A DNA stretch of 64,000 bases, from positions 3,312,001-3,376,000 of the forward strand of contig NZ_CP029002.1 in assembly GCF_003073375.1 (NCBI RefSeq). Direction: 5' to 3'. The position numbers and the translations under genes were made by a program. Within the stretch, counting starts at the first letter, position 1, and each line of letters begins with the position of its first letter. This DNA comes from Lysinibacillus sp. 2017. Its GTDB lineage: Bacteria > Bacillota > Bacilli > Bacillales_A > Planococcaceae. The notes beneath the pieces are model-generated. The model was not told the origin of the DNA. It searched no databases and saw only the letters and a program-made list of their open reading frames with translations. Positions 51,823 through 64,000 of the stretch are shown piece by piece.

Positions 51823-53241
51823 TTAACAATCTTTTTCATGTGGTAATACTGTGTCTGGGAAAATTTCTGTTGGATATTTTCCTGTGAAGCATGCCATACA
51901 AAGTCCACCATTTTCATCTTCAAACGGACGGTCTGTTGCATGTACCATTCCTTCTACTGATAAAAAGGTTAAGGAATCCGCCTCAATTGCTACTCGTATA
52001 TCTTCCACACTGTGGCTCGATGCAATAAGTTCTTCATGTGTTGAGGTATCAATCCCGTAATAGCACGGATCTGTCATTGGTGGAGAAGAAATCACCACAT
52101 GTACTTCTGCTGCACCCGCTTCTTTTAACATACGAACAATACGTTTAGATGTTGTACCGCGCACGATCGAGTCATCCACCATCACAACACGCTTGCCCTT
52201 TACGACTTGTACAACAGGTGATAACTTCATTTTTACGCCGCGTTCGCGTAATTCTTGCGTAGGCTGGATGAATGTACGACCCACATAACGGTTTTTAATT
52301 AAACCTAGTTCGTACGGAATCCCGCTTTCCTCAGAAAAGCCAATTGCTGCAGAAATCGATGAATCTGGTACACCTGTTACAACGTCTGCTTCGATATGTG
52401 CACATTCACGCGCAAGCTCTTTCCCCATGCGTTTACGGGCCATGTGAATATTGATGCCGTCGATATTTGAATCTGGACGTGCGAAGTATACGTATTCCAT
52501 TGCACACATCGTACGTTTGTCCTTTTCAACGTAGCTATCTACTTCAAGACCATTATTCGAAATGATTAATAGTTCACCTGGCTCTATTTCACGAATATAC
52601 TCAGCACCGATTAAATCAAAGGCACAAGTTTCAGAAGCCACTACATAGGCATCCCCCATTTTACCAAGTGATAACGGACGTAAGCCATTACGGTCGCGAG
52701 CAACAATCATTTGATCATTCGTTAATAAGATGATCGAGAATGCACCTTTTAATAAAGAGAGAGCTTCTTTTACTTTTGAACGGAATGGTGAATGCTTAGA
52801 TTTTTTAATTAAGTGGATCACAACTTCTGTATCCGATGTTGAATTAAAAATGCTACCAGAGCGCTCTAAAAATTGTTTTAAATGAGTCGCGTTCACTAAG
52901 TTCCCGTTATGCGCAATCGCTAACGAACCTGTTGATGAACGGAATAGAAGTGGTTGAACATTTTCAAGCCCTTTACCACCCGCTGTTGCGTATCGTACAT
53001 GGGCGATCGCAGCGTGACCTGTTACTTTCCGTAATTTATCTTCATTAAAAACGTCATTTACAAGTCCTTCACCTCGGACAGCGTGAAGCTCCGTACCGTC
53101 TGTTGTGACGATACCAGCTCCCTCCTGTCCGCGATGTTGCAACGCATGTAAGCCGTAATAACTTAAGTGGGCTGCATCTTGGTTACCCCAAATGCCAAAT
53201 ACGCCACATTCTTCATTTAAGCCTCTGATTTCAGCAAGCAT
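51823..53241 (-). CDS. purF: Amidophosphoribosyltransferase
   Basis: 472 residues, the committed first step of purine synthesis. The propeptide [11 protein letters not shown] precedes the nucleophilic cysteine in CGVFGIWGN, as in the B. subtilis enzyme. The phosphoribosyl loop is [15 protein letters not shown]. Cysteines near residues 241 ([11 protein letters not shown]) and 451-454 ([12 protein letters not shown]) with the distal one fit the 4Fe-4S form. The ATG at 53241 lies 25 bases inside the purL end. Confidence 0.96.
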   Translation of the reverse strand: MLAEIRGLNEECGVFGIWGNQDAAHLSYYGLHALQHRGQEGAGIVTTDGTELHAVRGEGLVNDVFNEDKLRKVTGHAAIAHVRYATAGGKGLENVQPLLFRSSTGSLAIAHNGNLVNATHLKQFLERSGSIFNSTSDTEVVIHLIKKSKHSPFRSKVKEALSLLKGAFSIILLTNDQMIVARDRNGLRPLSLGKMGDAYVVASETCAFDLIGAEYIREIEPGELLIISNNGLEVDSYVEKDKRTMCAMEYVYFARPDSNIDGINIHMARKRMGKELARECAHIEADVVTGVPDSSISAAIGFSEESGIPYELGLIKNRYVGRTFIQPTQELRERGVKMKLSPVVQVVKGKRVVMVDDSIVRGTTSKRIVRMLKEAGAAEVHVVISSPPMTDPCYYGIDTSTHEELIASSHSVEDIRVAIEADSLTFLSVEGMVHATDRPFEDENGGLCMACFTGKYPTEIFPDTVLPHEKDC

Positions 53242-55448
53242 GGGATAGCTCCTTTCCAAGCAGAATGGAATTCCTCCACTGTACCTTCAACAAGTACGCC
53301 AGTTTCACCGTTAATTGTTAGTTTTGCGTCTTCTGTTACTGTACCGATTTTTTGTGCATCTTTTACTAGGCTTTCAAACGCAGCTTCGTTTTCTACTTTT
53401 ACGGTTAAGATAAAGCGAGATTGTGATTCAGCGAATAATGCCGTTACCGCTGAGCCTGCAATCGTAGCTTCAATACCTAGGCCTTTTGCTGAGAACGTTT
53501 TTTCAGCTAAGGCAACTGCTACGCCGCCTTCCGATACATCATGTGCAGATTGTACAAGTCCTGCTTGAATTGCTTCCAAAATCGACTTTTGACGAGCCGC
53601 TTCAACCGTTAAATCAATTGAAGGTGCTTGACCTGAAATTTTACCATCGATTAATTTTTGTAATTCAGAGCCACCGAATTCTGTTTTCGTCTCACCGATT
53701 AAGTAAACAACATCGCCTGCAGCTTTTACTTCTTGCGTTGTTACATGCGCTAAGTCTTTTACTAAACCAACCATACCAATTGTTGGTGTTGGGTAAACTG
53801 CTTCACCAGAACGTTCGTTATACATTGACACGTTACCACCGATTACTGGTGCATCAAGTGCAAGGCAAGCTTCAGAAATACCATCCGCTGATTTTTGAAT
53901 TTGCCAGAAGATTTCTGGTTTTTCTGGATTCCCGAAGTTTAAGCAGTCTGTAATGGCAAGTGGTTGTCCACCCGAACATACGATGTTACGAGCTGCTTCA
54001 GCCACAGCGATTTTACCACCCGTTGTTGGATCTAAGTAGATGTAGCGAGAGTTACAATCTGTTGTCATCGCTAATCCTTTATTTGTACCACGTACACGAA
54101 GTACCGCCGCGTCAGAGCCTGGTGCGACAACTGTATTTGTACGCACTTGATAATCATATTGATCGTAAACCCACTCTTTTGAAGCAATTGTTGGCGCTTT
54201 TAAAAGTGAAGTTAATGTTTCTTTATAATCTTCAATAACTGGCTCTACATTTTCCATTGCTTGGAACGTAGCAAAGTAAGCTGGTTCAGCATCTGGCATA
54301 TTGTAAACAGGTGCATCTTCTGCAAGTGCATCCGCAAGAATTTCGGCTACGACTTCACCGTTGTGGATAAGACGTAGCATTTTGTCGTCTGTCACGTGGC
54401 CTACTGCAACTGCATCTAAGTCATATTTTTCGAAGATGGCTTTAATCTCATCTTCACGACCTGCTTTCACAACGATTAGCATGCGCTCTTGTGATTCAGA
54501 TAACATCATTTCATAAGCGGACATATTCGTTTCACGCTGTGGAATTAAATCTAAGTTCATCTCAACACCAGTACCAGCTTTTGAAGCCATTTCTGCTGAA
54601 GATGAAGTAAGACCAGCCGCGCCCATGTCTTGAATCCCAACAAGTGCATCGGATTTCACTACTTCTAAGCAAGCTTCAAGAAGAAGTTTTTCCATGAATG
54701 GGTCCCCAACTTGTACGGCAGAGCGTGATTCTTCCGTATCTTCTGATAATTCTTCAGATGAGAATGTCGCACCGTGAATGCCGTCACGACCTGTCTTTGC
54801 ACCAACGTACATCACTGTGTTTCCTACACCAGCAGCAATTCCTTTTTGAATGTCTTTATGGTCGATTAAACCAACACACATCGCATTTACAAGTGGATTT
54901 CCTTCGTAGCAAGGATCAAACTGAATTTCGCCACCTACCGTTGGAATCCCGATACAGTTTCCGTAACCTGCAATACCTGCTACAACTTCTTCGAATAAGT
55001 ATTTGCCGCGCGCTGATTTTAACTCACCAAAACGTAGTGAATTTAACATCGCAATTGGACGTGCCCCCATTGAGAATACGTCGCGGATAATACCACCAAC
55101 ACCAGTTGCTGCCCCTTGATAAGGCTCAATTGCTGAAGGGTGGTTATGTGATTCCATTTTGAATACAACCGCTTGCTCATCACCAATGTCAACGATACCC
55201 GCACCTTCACCAGGACCTTGTAGTACTTGAGGGCCTTTTGTTGGGAATTTACGCAATACCGGTTTTGATTTTTTATAAGAGCAGTGTTCTGACCACATGA
55301 CCGAAAATAGACCTGTTTCTGTCCAGTTTGGAATACGACCTAACTTCTCAATAGCTAAATCAAACTCTGCATCTGACATCCCCATATCTGCATAAAGACG
55401 TTTTTCTTTAATCTGCTCTGGTGATGGCTCAAATTTAGTTGTTGACAT
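53217..55448 (-). CDS. purL: Phosphoribosylformylglycinamidine synthase, large subunit
   Basis: 743 residues, the small-type PurL of Gram-positive bacteria that needs PurS and Pur[43 protein letters not shown] and [19 protein letters not shown] are conserved. The ATG at 55448 follows GGAGGG; it overlaps purQ by 14 bases and purF by 25, so translation is coupled. Confidence 0.96.
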   Translation of the reverse strand: MSTTKFEPSPEQIKEKRLYADMGMSDAEFDLAIEKLGRIPNWTETGLFSVMWSEHCSYKKSKPVLRKFPTKGPQVLQGPGEGAGIVDIGDEQAVVFKMESHNHPSAIEPYQGAATGVGGIIRDVFSMGARPIAMLNSLRFGELKSARGKYLFEEVVAGIAGYGNCIGIPTVGGEIQFDPCYEGNPLVNAMCVGLIDHKDIQKGIAAGVGNTVMYVGAKTGRDGIHGATFSSEELSEDTEESRSAVQVGDPFMEKLLLEACLEVVKSDALVGIQDMGAAGLTSSSAEMASKAGTGVEMNLDLIPQRETNMSAYEMMLSESQERMLIVVKAGREDEIKAIFEKYDLDAVAVGHVTDDKMLRLIHNGEVVAEILADALAEDAPVYNMPDAEPAYFATFQAMENVEPVIEDYKETLTSLLKAPTIASKEWVYDQYDYQVRTNTVVAPGSDAAVLRVRGTNKGLAMTTDCNSRYIYLDPTTGGKIAVAEAARNIVCSGGQPLAITDCLNFGNPEKPEIFWQIQKSADGISEACLALDAPVIGGNVSMYNERSGEAVYPTPTIGMVGLVKDLAHVTTQEVKAAGDVVYLIGETKTEFGGSELQKLIDGKISGQAPSIDLTVEAARQKSILEAIQAGLVQSAHDVSEGGVAVALAEKTFSAKGLGIEATIAGSAVTALFAESQSRFILTVKVENEAAFESLVKDAQKIGTVTEDAKLTINGETGVLVEGTVEEFHSAWKGAIPCLLKSEA

Positions 55449-56118
55449 GTTGTTCCCTCCACTGCTTAACGATTGATTTAAATAGTTTAAGACCGTCTGC
55501 ACCACCAACGATTTCGTTAGCTGCACGCTCTGGGTGAGGCATCATCCCTAGGACATTTCCTTGCTCATTTGTAATACCAGCAATATCTTCTAAAGAACCG
55601 TTCGGATTTTCACCTTCATATGTAAATGCGATTTGATTATTCGCCTTTAATATTGTAAGTGTCTCCTCATCACAGTAGTAATTTCCTTCACCATGAGCAA
55701 TTGGAATATTAATTACTTGGCCAGCTTCGTACTGGTTTGTAAATAATGTGTTATTGTTTTCAACTTTTAACTGAACTGTACGACACATAAATTTTAAGTT
55801 TTTATTACGCAGAAGCGCTCCTGGAAGTAAACCTGCTTCGGTTAAAATTTGGAACCCGTTACAAACACCTAACACGGGTTTGCCTGTAGCAGCAAACTCT
55901 TTTAAAGCCGTCATAATATTTGATTGGTTGGCCATTGCACCACAGCGTAAGTAGTCACCATAAGAGAAACCACCTGGTACTAATGCGCCGTCAAAACCTT
56001 CTAAGCTATCCTCTGTGTGCCAAACGTATTCTACTTCTTCACCAAGTTCGTCTTTGATGGCATGATACATGTCGACATCACAGTTAGACCCTGGGAAAAC
56101 GAGTACTGCAAATTTCAT
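55435..56118 (-). CDS. purQ: Phosphoribosylformylglycinamidine synthase, glutaminase subunit
   Basis: 227 residues, class I glutamine amidotransferase. The nucleophile is the cysteine in [11 protein letters not shown] (about residue 86); His and Glu lie in [11 protein letters not shown]. It feeds ammonia to PurL. GAGGAGG precedes the ATG, 3 bases after purS. Confidence 0.96.
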   Translation of the reverse strand: MKFAVLVFPGSNCDVDMYHAIKDELGEEVEYVWHTEDSLEGFDGALVPGGFSYGDYLRCGAMANQSNIMTALKEFAATGKPVLGVCNGFQILTEAGLLPGALLRNKNLKFMCRTVQLKVENNNTLFTNQYEAGQVINIPIAHGEGNYYCDEETLTILKANNQIAFTYEGENPNGSLEDIAGITNEQGNVLGMMPHPERAANEIVGGADGLKLFKSIVKQWREQHVNN

Positions 56119-56121
56119 GGA

Positions 56122-56367
56122 TTAAGCCTCCTCGATTTCGTAACGGTACTTTTCAATCACCGTGTTCGTTAATACTTTTTCACACATTTCTTTCACGATT
56201 GTCTCAACATCACGCTCTGTATCAGCGATTTCTACTTCTAAATATTTACCGATACGTACGTCTGCTACTTCACCATAACCGATTTTCTGTAATGAACCTT
56301 GTACTGCTGAACCTTGTGGATCTAAAATACTCTCTTTTAATGTTACGTAAATTTTAACTTTCTTCAT
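56122..56367 (-). CDS. purS: Phosphoribosylformylglycinamidine synthase subunit PurS
   Basis: 81 residues. It bridges PurQ and PurL. VTLKESILDPQGSAVQGSLQKIGY is the family pattern. GGAGG precedes the ATG, and purC ends 3 bases upstream. Confidence 0.94.
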   Translation of the reverse strand: MKKVKIYVTLKESILDPQGSAVQGSLQKIGYGEVADVRIGKYLEVEIADTERDVETIVKEMCEKVLTNTVIEKYRYEIEEA

Positions 56368-56370
56368 GAC

Positions 56371-57081
56371 TTATTTGCCTCCAAGTTTGTGTAAAATAAT
56401 TTCGTACACTTCAGTTAAATTGCCTAGATCACGGCGGAATACATCTTTATCAAGCTTTTGGTTTGTCTTAGCGTCCCATAGACGACAAGTATCAGGGGAA
56501 ATTTCATCTGCAAGGAGCACATTTCCTTCATTGTCACGACCAAATTCCAATTTAAAATCAACTAGCGTTACGCCAACTTCAGCAAAGATTGGACGTAGCA
56601 CTTCATTTACCTGTAATGCCAAGTCATACAAATCTTGTACTTCTTTAGCTGTGGCGATATCTAACACATCAATATGCTCAGTAGTAATCATTGGGTCACC
56701 TAGCGCATCGTCTTTATAATAAAATTCAACGATTGTGCGTTTAAGTGGTGTACCTTCTTCTAAGCCTAAGCGTTTTGCCAGGCTTCCTGCAGCGATATTA
56801 CGTGTTACAACTTCGATTGGTATAATGTCAACTTTTCGTACAAGCTGCTCATTATCAGAAAGGCGTTTCACGAAATGTGACGCAATTCCGTTTGCTTGCA
56901 ATCTTTCGAAAATTAACGTCGTAATTTGGTTATTTAAATTTCCTTTACCAGCAATTTCGGCTTTTTTCTCTCCGTTAAATGCTGTTGCACTGTCTTTATA
57001 TTCTACAAACAGAATTTCTGCATCCTCTGTTTGATAGAGTCGTTTCGCTTTTCCCTCATACAAAAGTTGACCTTTGTTCAT
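56371..57081 (-). CDS. purC: SAICAR synthase
   Basis: 236 residues. QLLYEGKAKRLYQTED binds ATP; LVDFKLEFGRD and LADEISPDTCRLWD are signature stretches. The ATG at 57081 follows GGAGGAG; a longer frame with a TTG start overlaps that site. Confidence 0.95.
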   Translation of the reverse strand: MNKGQLLYEGKAKRLYQTEDAEILFVEYKDSATAFNGEKKAEIAGKGNLNNQITTLIFERLQANGIASHFVKRLSDNEQLVRKVDIIPIEVVTRNIAAGSLAKRLGLEEGTPLKRTIVEFYYKDDALGDPMITTEHIDVLDIATAKEVQDLYDLALQVNEVLRPIFAEVGVTLVDFKLEFGRDNEGNVLLADEISPDTCRLWDAKTNQKLDKDVFRRDLGNLTEVYEIILHKLGGK

Positions 57082-57113
57082 GACGTACTCCTCCAAAAAG
57101 TTAGTAGTTAATC

Positions 57114-57140
57114 GTCCATAGGGTGAGAAACCCTATGGAC
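57114..57140 (-). other. Hairpin in the purB-purC gap
   Basis: GTCCATAGGGT pairs perfectly with ACCCTATGGAC around a 5-base loop. No T run follows, so it is more likely a processing or mRNA-stability element than a terminator. Confidence 0.6.
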
Positions 57141-57148
57141 TTTGTTGA

Positions 57149-58450
57149 TTAGTTAAGGCCTAAACGTTCAAAGATGAAATCGACGTTTTGAAGATGGTAA
57201 TTGTAATCGAAGCAATCGTTAATTTCTTCTGGTGAAAGGTAAGAAGTAATTTTTTCACTTGCTTCTACTAAAGGACGGAACTGAATTTGCTCATCCCATG
57301 AACGTGCTGTTAATGGTTGAACCGTATCGTATGCCTCTTCACGAACTAGCCCTTTATCAATAAGGGCAAGTAGGATGCGTTGCGAATAAATAAGTCCAAA
57401 AGTACGCTCCATATTGCGTTTCATATTTTCAGGGAATACAGATAAGTTTTCAATAATTCGACCGAAACGATTTAACATGTAATTCAGAGTAATCGTTGCA
57501 TCAGGAATAATAACGCGTTCTGCTGATGAATGTGAAATATCACGTTCATGCCATAATGCCACGTTTTCATAAGCGGTTAACATATAGCCGCGCATGAGTC
57601 TTGCCATACCTACCATATTTTCAGAGCCAATTGGATTACGTTTATGCGGCATTGCAGATGAACCTTTTTGACCTTTTGCAAAGCCTTCTTCTACTTCACG
57701 CGTTTCTGACTTTTGTAAGCCTCGCACTTCTGTTGCAAACTTTTCAATAGAAGTTGCGATTAATGCTAACGTTGAGAAGTATTGTGCATGACGGTCACGT
57801 TGCAATGTTTGTGTTGAAATCGGTGCAGCAGCTAAACCAAGGTGTTCACATACATAAGCTTCTACACGTGGATCGATATTGGCATACGTACCAACAGCAC
57901 CACTCATTTTACCTGTTTCAATTACTGTTGCAGCGGCTTCGAAACGTTCAATGTTACGCTTCATTTCTTCGTGCCATAATGCAAGCTTTAAACCAAATGT
58001 TGTTGGTTCTGCATGAACACCATGCGTACGCCCCATACAAACTGTATTTTTGTGCTCTTTAGCTCTTTCTGCAATGATCGCTAAAAACTTCGTTAAGTCT
58101 TTGCGTAAAATATCATTCGCTTGCTTGATTAAGTAAGAAAGGGCTGTATCAACAACGTCTGTTGAAGTTAAGCCATAATGTACCCATTTACGTTCTTCAC
58201 CAAGTGCTGGTGTTTCTGACACTGCACGTGTGAATGCTACCACGTCATGACGTGTTTCTTTTTCAATTTCATAAATACGATTAATATCAAAATCTGCATT
58301 CGCGCGTAATTTAGCGACATCTTCTTTTGGAATTTCACCAATTTCAGCCCATGCTTCACAAGCTAAAATCTCTACTTCAAGCCAAGCACGGTATTTATTT
58401 TCTTCTGTCCAAATGGCACCCATTTCAGGACGAGTATAGCGTTCAATCAT
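57149..58450 (-). CDS. purB: Adenylosuccinate lyase
   Basis: 433 residues, fumarase/aspartase superfamily. It acts twice, on SAICAR and on adenylosuccinate. [16 protein letters not shown] is the superfamily signature with the catalytic serine loop; [14 protein letters not shown] holds the catalytic histidine. One base separates it from purK. Confidence 0.96.
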   Translation of the reverse strand: MIERYTRPEMGAIWTEENKYRAWLEVEILACEAWAEIGEIPKEDVAKLRANADFDINRIYEIEKETRHDVVAFTRAVSETPALGEERKWVHYGLTSTDVVDTALSYLIKQANDILRKDLTKFLAIIAERAKEHKNTVCMGRTHGVHAEPTTFGLKLALWHEEMKRNIERFEAAATVIETGKMSGAVGTYANIDPRVEAYVCEHLGLAAAPISTQTLQRDRHAQYFSTLALIATSIEKFATEVRGLQKSETREVEEGFAKGQKGSSAMPHKRNPIGSENMVGMARLMRGYMLTAYENVALWHERDISHSSAERVIIPDATITLNYMLNRFGRIIENLSVFPENMKRNMERTFGLIYSQRILLALIDKGLVREEAYDTVQPLTARSWDEQIQFRPLVEASEKITSYLSPEEINDCFDYNYHLQNVDFIFERLGLN

Positions 58451-59590
58451 CTATTTGCGCTCCTTTTGCTCTGACCAAATGCCAGAATTTTCTATTTGAT
58501 TTAATGTTGTTGATAAATCGTCGGTCATCATTGTGACATGACCCATTTTACGATTTACTTTTGCTTCTGATTTGCCATATAGGTGAACAGACCAATCAGG
58601 ATATTTAGAAATAGAATTTGTTAGTGATACGACATGCTGACCAAGCACATTGACCATGATAGATGGCGCCCATAGCTTAGGTTTACGTAATGGCCACCCA
58701 CATACTGCACGAATATGCTGCGTAAACTGTGAAATATTGCACGCCTCAATCGAGTAATGACCCGAGTTATGTGGTCGTGGTGCACATTCGTTTATAACAA
58801 TGCTATCATCTTCTAAAACGAACATTTCAACTGCTAGCGTGCCGATAAGCTGTAAATGGTCTGCAACTTTCATTGCCGCCTCTTCTGCTAATGCTGCTGT
58901 AGCACTTTCGATACGAGCAGGAACAATCGTTTCATGTAAAATGTGATTTACATGAATATTCTCTCCCACGGGTAAGCAATATGTTTCACCATGTCCATTA
59001 CGCTGAACGATGACTGAAATTTCTTTCGTAAATGGAACAAAACCTTCTACGATACATTGTGAATGTTCAAATAAACCTTTTGCCAGTAAGAAGTCCTCTT
59101 CGCCTTTTAGTAATTGCTGACCCTTACCATCGTATCCACCACGGGCCGTTTTCACGATGCACGGGAAACCAATTTCTTTCACATCTTCTATAAGCTGTTC
59201 ATATGTATCTGCCACAATATACGGCGCTACTGGACAACCTGCTTCAACAATCATTGCTTTTTCTGTTACACGATTTTGTGTAATACGTACAAGTTCTGCG
59301 CCTTGTGGGACATAGGCGATTTGAGTAAGACGTTTTAAGCCCTCATAATCTATATTTTCAAATTCATAAGTTATAACATCACTTACTTCTGCTAATTCTT
59401 CCAATGCCGCCTCATCGTCATAAGGTGCAACAATACGTATATCTGCGACTTGTCCACAAGGTGAATCCATTGTTGGCTCTAACACTGCAATTTTATAGCC
59501 CGCTTCTTTAGCAGCAACGGCCATCATACGACCTAGTTGCCCACCACCAATAATTCCAATTGTTTGCCCAGGATAAATCATTTTCGTCAC
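58451..59590 (-). CDS. purK: N5-carboxyaminoimidazole ribonucleotide synthase
   Basis: 379 residues, ATP-grasp. [23 protein letters not shown] at the N-terminus and [24 protein letters not shown] are family marks. It carboxylates AIR with bicarbonate. The start is a GTG at 59590 overlapping the purE stop by 4 bases (GTGA). Confidence 0.95.
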   Translation of the reverse strand: MTKMIYPGQTIGIIGGGQLGRMMAVAAKEAGYKIAVLEPTMDSPCGQVADIRIVAPYDDEAALEELAEVSDVITYEFENIDYEGLKRLTQIAYVPQGAELVRITQNRVTEKAMIVEAGCPVAPYIVADTYEQLIEDVKEIGFPCIVKTARGGYDGKGQQLLKGEEDFLLAKGLFEHSQCIVEGFVPFTKEISVIVQRNGHGETYCLPVGENIHVNHILHETIVPARIESATAALAEEAAMKVADHLQLIGTLAVEMFVLEDDSIVINECAPRPHNSGHYSIEACNISQFTQHIRAVCGWPLRKPKLWAPSIMVNVLGQHVVSLTNSISKYPDWSVHLYGKSEAKVNRKMGHVTMMTDDLSTTLNQIENSGIWSEQKERK

Positions 59591-60075
59591 GTTAGGTCAC
59601 CTGTGCTTTCCAAAACTTGTTGTTTTGTCGCCTCACGACGCGCATCAAGCTTTGCCGCAATCTCCGTTTCAAAGGCACCTAAAATTTGAGCTGCTAGTAA
59701 ACCAGCGTTTGTCGCTCCTGCTTTACCGATTGCCACAGTTGCTACTGGAACACCACCAGGCATTTGTACGATTGATAACAAAGAATCAAGACCATTTAAT
59801 GCGCGTGATTGAACAGGAACGCCGATTACTGGTAATGTCGTCTTTGCAGCAACCATTCCTGGTAAATGAGCAGCTCCACCTGCACCTGCAATGATTACTT
59901 GAATGCCACGTGAACGCGCAGCTTCTGCATATTCAAACATCAAATCTGGTGTACGATGTGCAGAAACCACTTTCTTTTCATAAGGTACTTGTAGTTCATC
60001 TAAAATATCGCAAGCATGCTTCATCGTTTCCCAATCACTTGAACTTCCCATAATAACGCCAATCTTTGGATTCAT
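59587..60075 (-). CDS. purE: N5-carboxyaminoimidazole ribonucleotide mutase
   Basis: 162 residues, class I Pur[33 protein letters not shown] and [16 protein letters not shown] form the active site. First gene of the operon; AAAGGAG precedes the ATG. It is controlled by the riboswitch and PurR boxes upstream. Confidence 0.96.
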   Translation of the reverse strand: MNPKIGVIMGSSSDWETMKHACDILDELQVPYEKKVVSAHRTPDLMFEYAEAARSRGIQVIIAGAGGAAHLPGMVAAKTTLPVIGVPVQSRALNGLDSLLSIVQMPGGVPVATVAIGKAGATNAGLLAAQILGAFETEIAAKLDARREATKQQVLESTGDLT

Positions 60076-60125
60076 GAATTTCGCTCCTTTTAAACATTTT
60101 CTCCATTTTGTCTAATTTAATTAAT

Positions 60126-60180
60126 GAAAAAAACCTCAAATAAACTACTCTCTATGCGTAAGAAAGCAGTTTACTTGAGG
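60126..60180 (-). terminator. Riboswitch-controlled terminator upstream of purE
   Basis: CCTCAAGTAAACTGCT pairs with AGTAGTTTATTTGAGG, followed by TTTTTTT. It is the expression platform: guanine binding favours this hairpin and stops transcription. Confidence 0.9.
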
Positions 60181-60253
60181 ACTCATGTTAAAAGAATATG
60201 CAGATGAAAGCATCCCGTTCCACACCCTTTTCATATCGTACCAAAAGTTGCTT

Positions 60254-60324
60254 TCCCGCATAGTCCAGAATTTAAGGTTCTGGGTAGAGACACTAGAGCC
60301 ATATCCTCTAGCATATATGTGGGA
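60254..60324 (-). promoter_or_regulatory. Guanine (purine) riboswitch aptamer
   Basis: On the minus strand the aptamer core is clear: P1 TCCCACATA/TATGCGGGA, then GGATATGGC, AGTGTCTCTACC, ACCTTAAA and GGACTATG. The C in GACTATG marks guanine rather than adenine specificity. It precedes purE, as in B. subtilis. Confidence 0.95.
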
Positions 60325-60379
60325 TTAAATGTTTTACCTGTTCACATTTTAACAAGGCTTTTGAAGAAAAGCAACGGTA

Positions 60380-60423
60380 AAATGCGAACAATAAAATTTA
60401 GCGAAAGATTAATGTTCGGTTTT
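60380..60423 (-). promoter_or_regulatory. Inverted PurBox pair (PurR operator)
   Basis: On the minus strand AAAACCGAACATT (60411-60423) matches the PurBox consensus AWWWCCGAACWTT fully. An inverted, weaker box (AAATGCGAACAAT, 60380-60392) lies 18 bases away. The arrangement is that of PurR sites upstream of purE. Confidence 0.8.
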
Positions 60424-60438
60424 TAACTATTAAATTTA

Positions 60439-60627
60439 TTATTCTTCTATCAATATGCCTTTAAATTGAATTTTTTGACGTAGAACAACGGGTTCCCCAT
60501 TAATTTCCTCAAAAATTGGTTCCTCTCTGCGTCCAAATGGCATGTATCCATCCTGTCTCATTCGTTCTAGACATTGCTCGATTGTTTCATTTTCTTGTAC
60601 TTCATACCATACTTGCTTTTTGGTCAA
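60439..60627 (-). CDS. yebG: NETI-motif protein YebG
   Basis: 62 residues. The NETI motif (VQENETIEQCLERMRQDGYMP) names the family; function unknown. In B. subtilis yebG also lies just upstream of purE. The start is probably the TTG at 60627, 9 bases after GGAAGG; the ATG at 60636 abuts that site. Confidence 0.85.
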   Translation of the reverse strand: MTKKQVWYEVQENETIEQCLERMRQDGYMPFGRREEPIFEEINGEPVVLRQKIQFKGILIEE

Positions 60628-60826
60628 AATGGTCATCCTTCCAGTTTCAAAATATCGCTTTTACTATAACATGTATCCCTAGTAGCTTTCTAATTGAAAG
60701 GTCTTAATTTGTGAACGATTTGTCACAAATTTAATACAATTAAAAATTAACATAACTAAATCTACTACTATAAACTCTGCATCAAGAAAATTTTATTGCC
60801 AATCCCTCATGTAGAACAATCAAGAC

Positions 60827-60862
60827 AAATAAAAAAACCACTGATTTCTCAGTGGTTTAACT
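60827..60862 (-). terminator. Terminator of the rRNA operon
   Basis: AAACCACTGA pairs with TCAGTGGTTT, followed by TTTT and a T-rich flank, directly after 5S. Confidence 0.9.
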
Positions 60863-60980
<118 letters not shown>

Positions 60981-61127
60981 CTTTGACATGGATGTCATGG
61001 CGTCTACTTTGCCACAGGACGTGGCGTTCTTAGTAGACGTTCCTTTTAAAGAACATCCGTGTATATGTAGAAAGAATTGTTCTTTCAAAACTGGATAAAC
61101 GTTTCATTGAGTTATGCAATAAAATGT
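60981..61127 (-). other. 23S-5S spacer
   Basis: No tRNA gene is seen. The spacer holds an ACGTCTACTAAGA.../...AGTAGACGC inverted pair likely to be a processing stem. Confidence 0.6.

Positions 61128-64000
<2,873 letters not shown>

Noticed and set aside
60981..61127. tRNA gene in the 23S-5S spacer
   Set aside because: No T-loop (GGTTCGANTCC) or cloverleaf is present.

Overview
The window looks like chromosome of a spore-forming member of the Bacillales, most likely Planococcaceae (Solibacillus/Lysinibacillus-like). The grounds are gene order, AT-rich composition and strong Shine-Dalgarno sites. The order yerA-yerB-yerC-pcrB-pcrA-ligA-camS-gatCAB-dgkB-rlmCD, with the pur operon close by, follows Bacillus subtilis. 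The genus is an inference.

Layout. 0-1.1 kb: a soluble chemotaxis-type protein and a structured non-coding element. 1.1-9.4 kb: an accessory region built on the 3' end of rlmCD. The last codons of rlmCD recur at three more places (about 1117, 5115 and 7179), so the region reads as three cassettes stacked at one integration site. The cassette next to rlmCD holds a two-gene, Kiwa-like system (membrane protein plus soluble partner). The next holds a lone OLD-family ATPase/nuclease. The outermost holds a Crp/Fnr regulator and an oxidoreductase gene split by an IS3-type element. 9.4-17 kb: rlmCD, a transmembrane chemoreceptor, a cytochrome bd oxidase (cydA, cydB and a 34-residue cydS), dgkB and a thioredoxin-like gene. 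17-23 kb: the oligopeptide ABC importer oppABCDF behind a CodY-like box. 23-29 kb: proline catabolism (P5C dehydrogenase, a degenerate RocR-like regulator, proline dehydrogenase, putP).

29-42 kb (minus strand): gatCAB, camS, ligA, pcrA, pcrB, yerC, yerB and yerA. 42.2-46.8 kb: an insertion relative to the B. subtilis order, carrying spore-surface-like and coiled-coil genes. 46.9-60.1 kb: the complete IMP pathway, purEKBCSQLFMNH and purD. It sits behind a guanine riboswitch and paired PurR boxes. A probable stand-alone RNA with five matched hairpins separates purD from purH. 60.4-64 kb: yebG, then 5S and nearly all of 23S rRNA, on the minus strand.

The most notable items are the rlmCD-tail cassette array with its defence modules, the multi-hairpin RNA between purH and purD, and the RocR-like regulator that has lost its sigma-54 contact loop and faces a sigma-A-type promoter with palindromic operators. 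All homology calls come from reading motifs; no database search was run.
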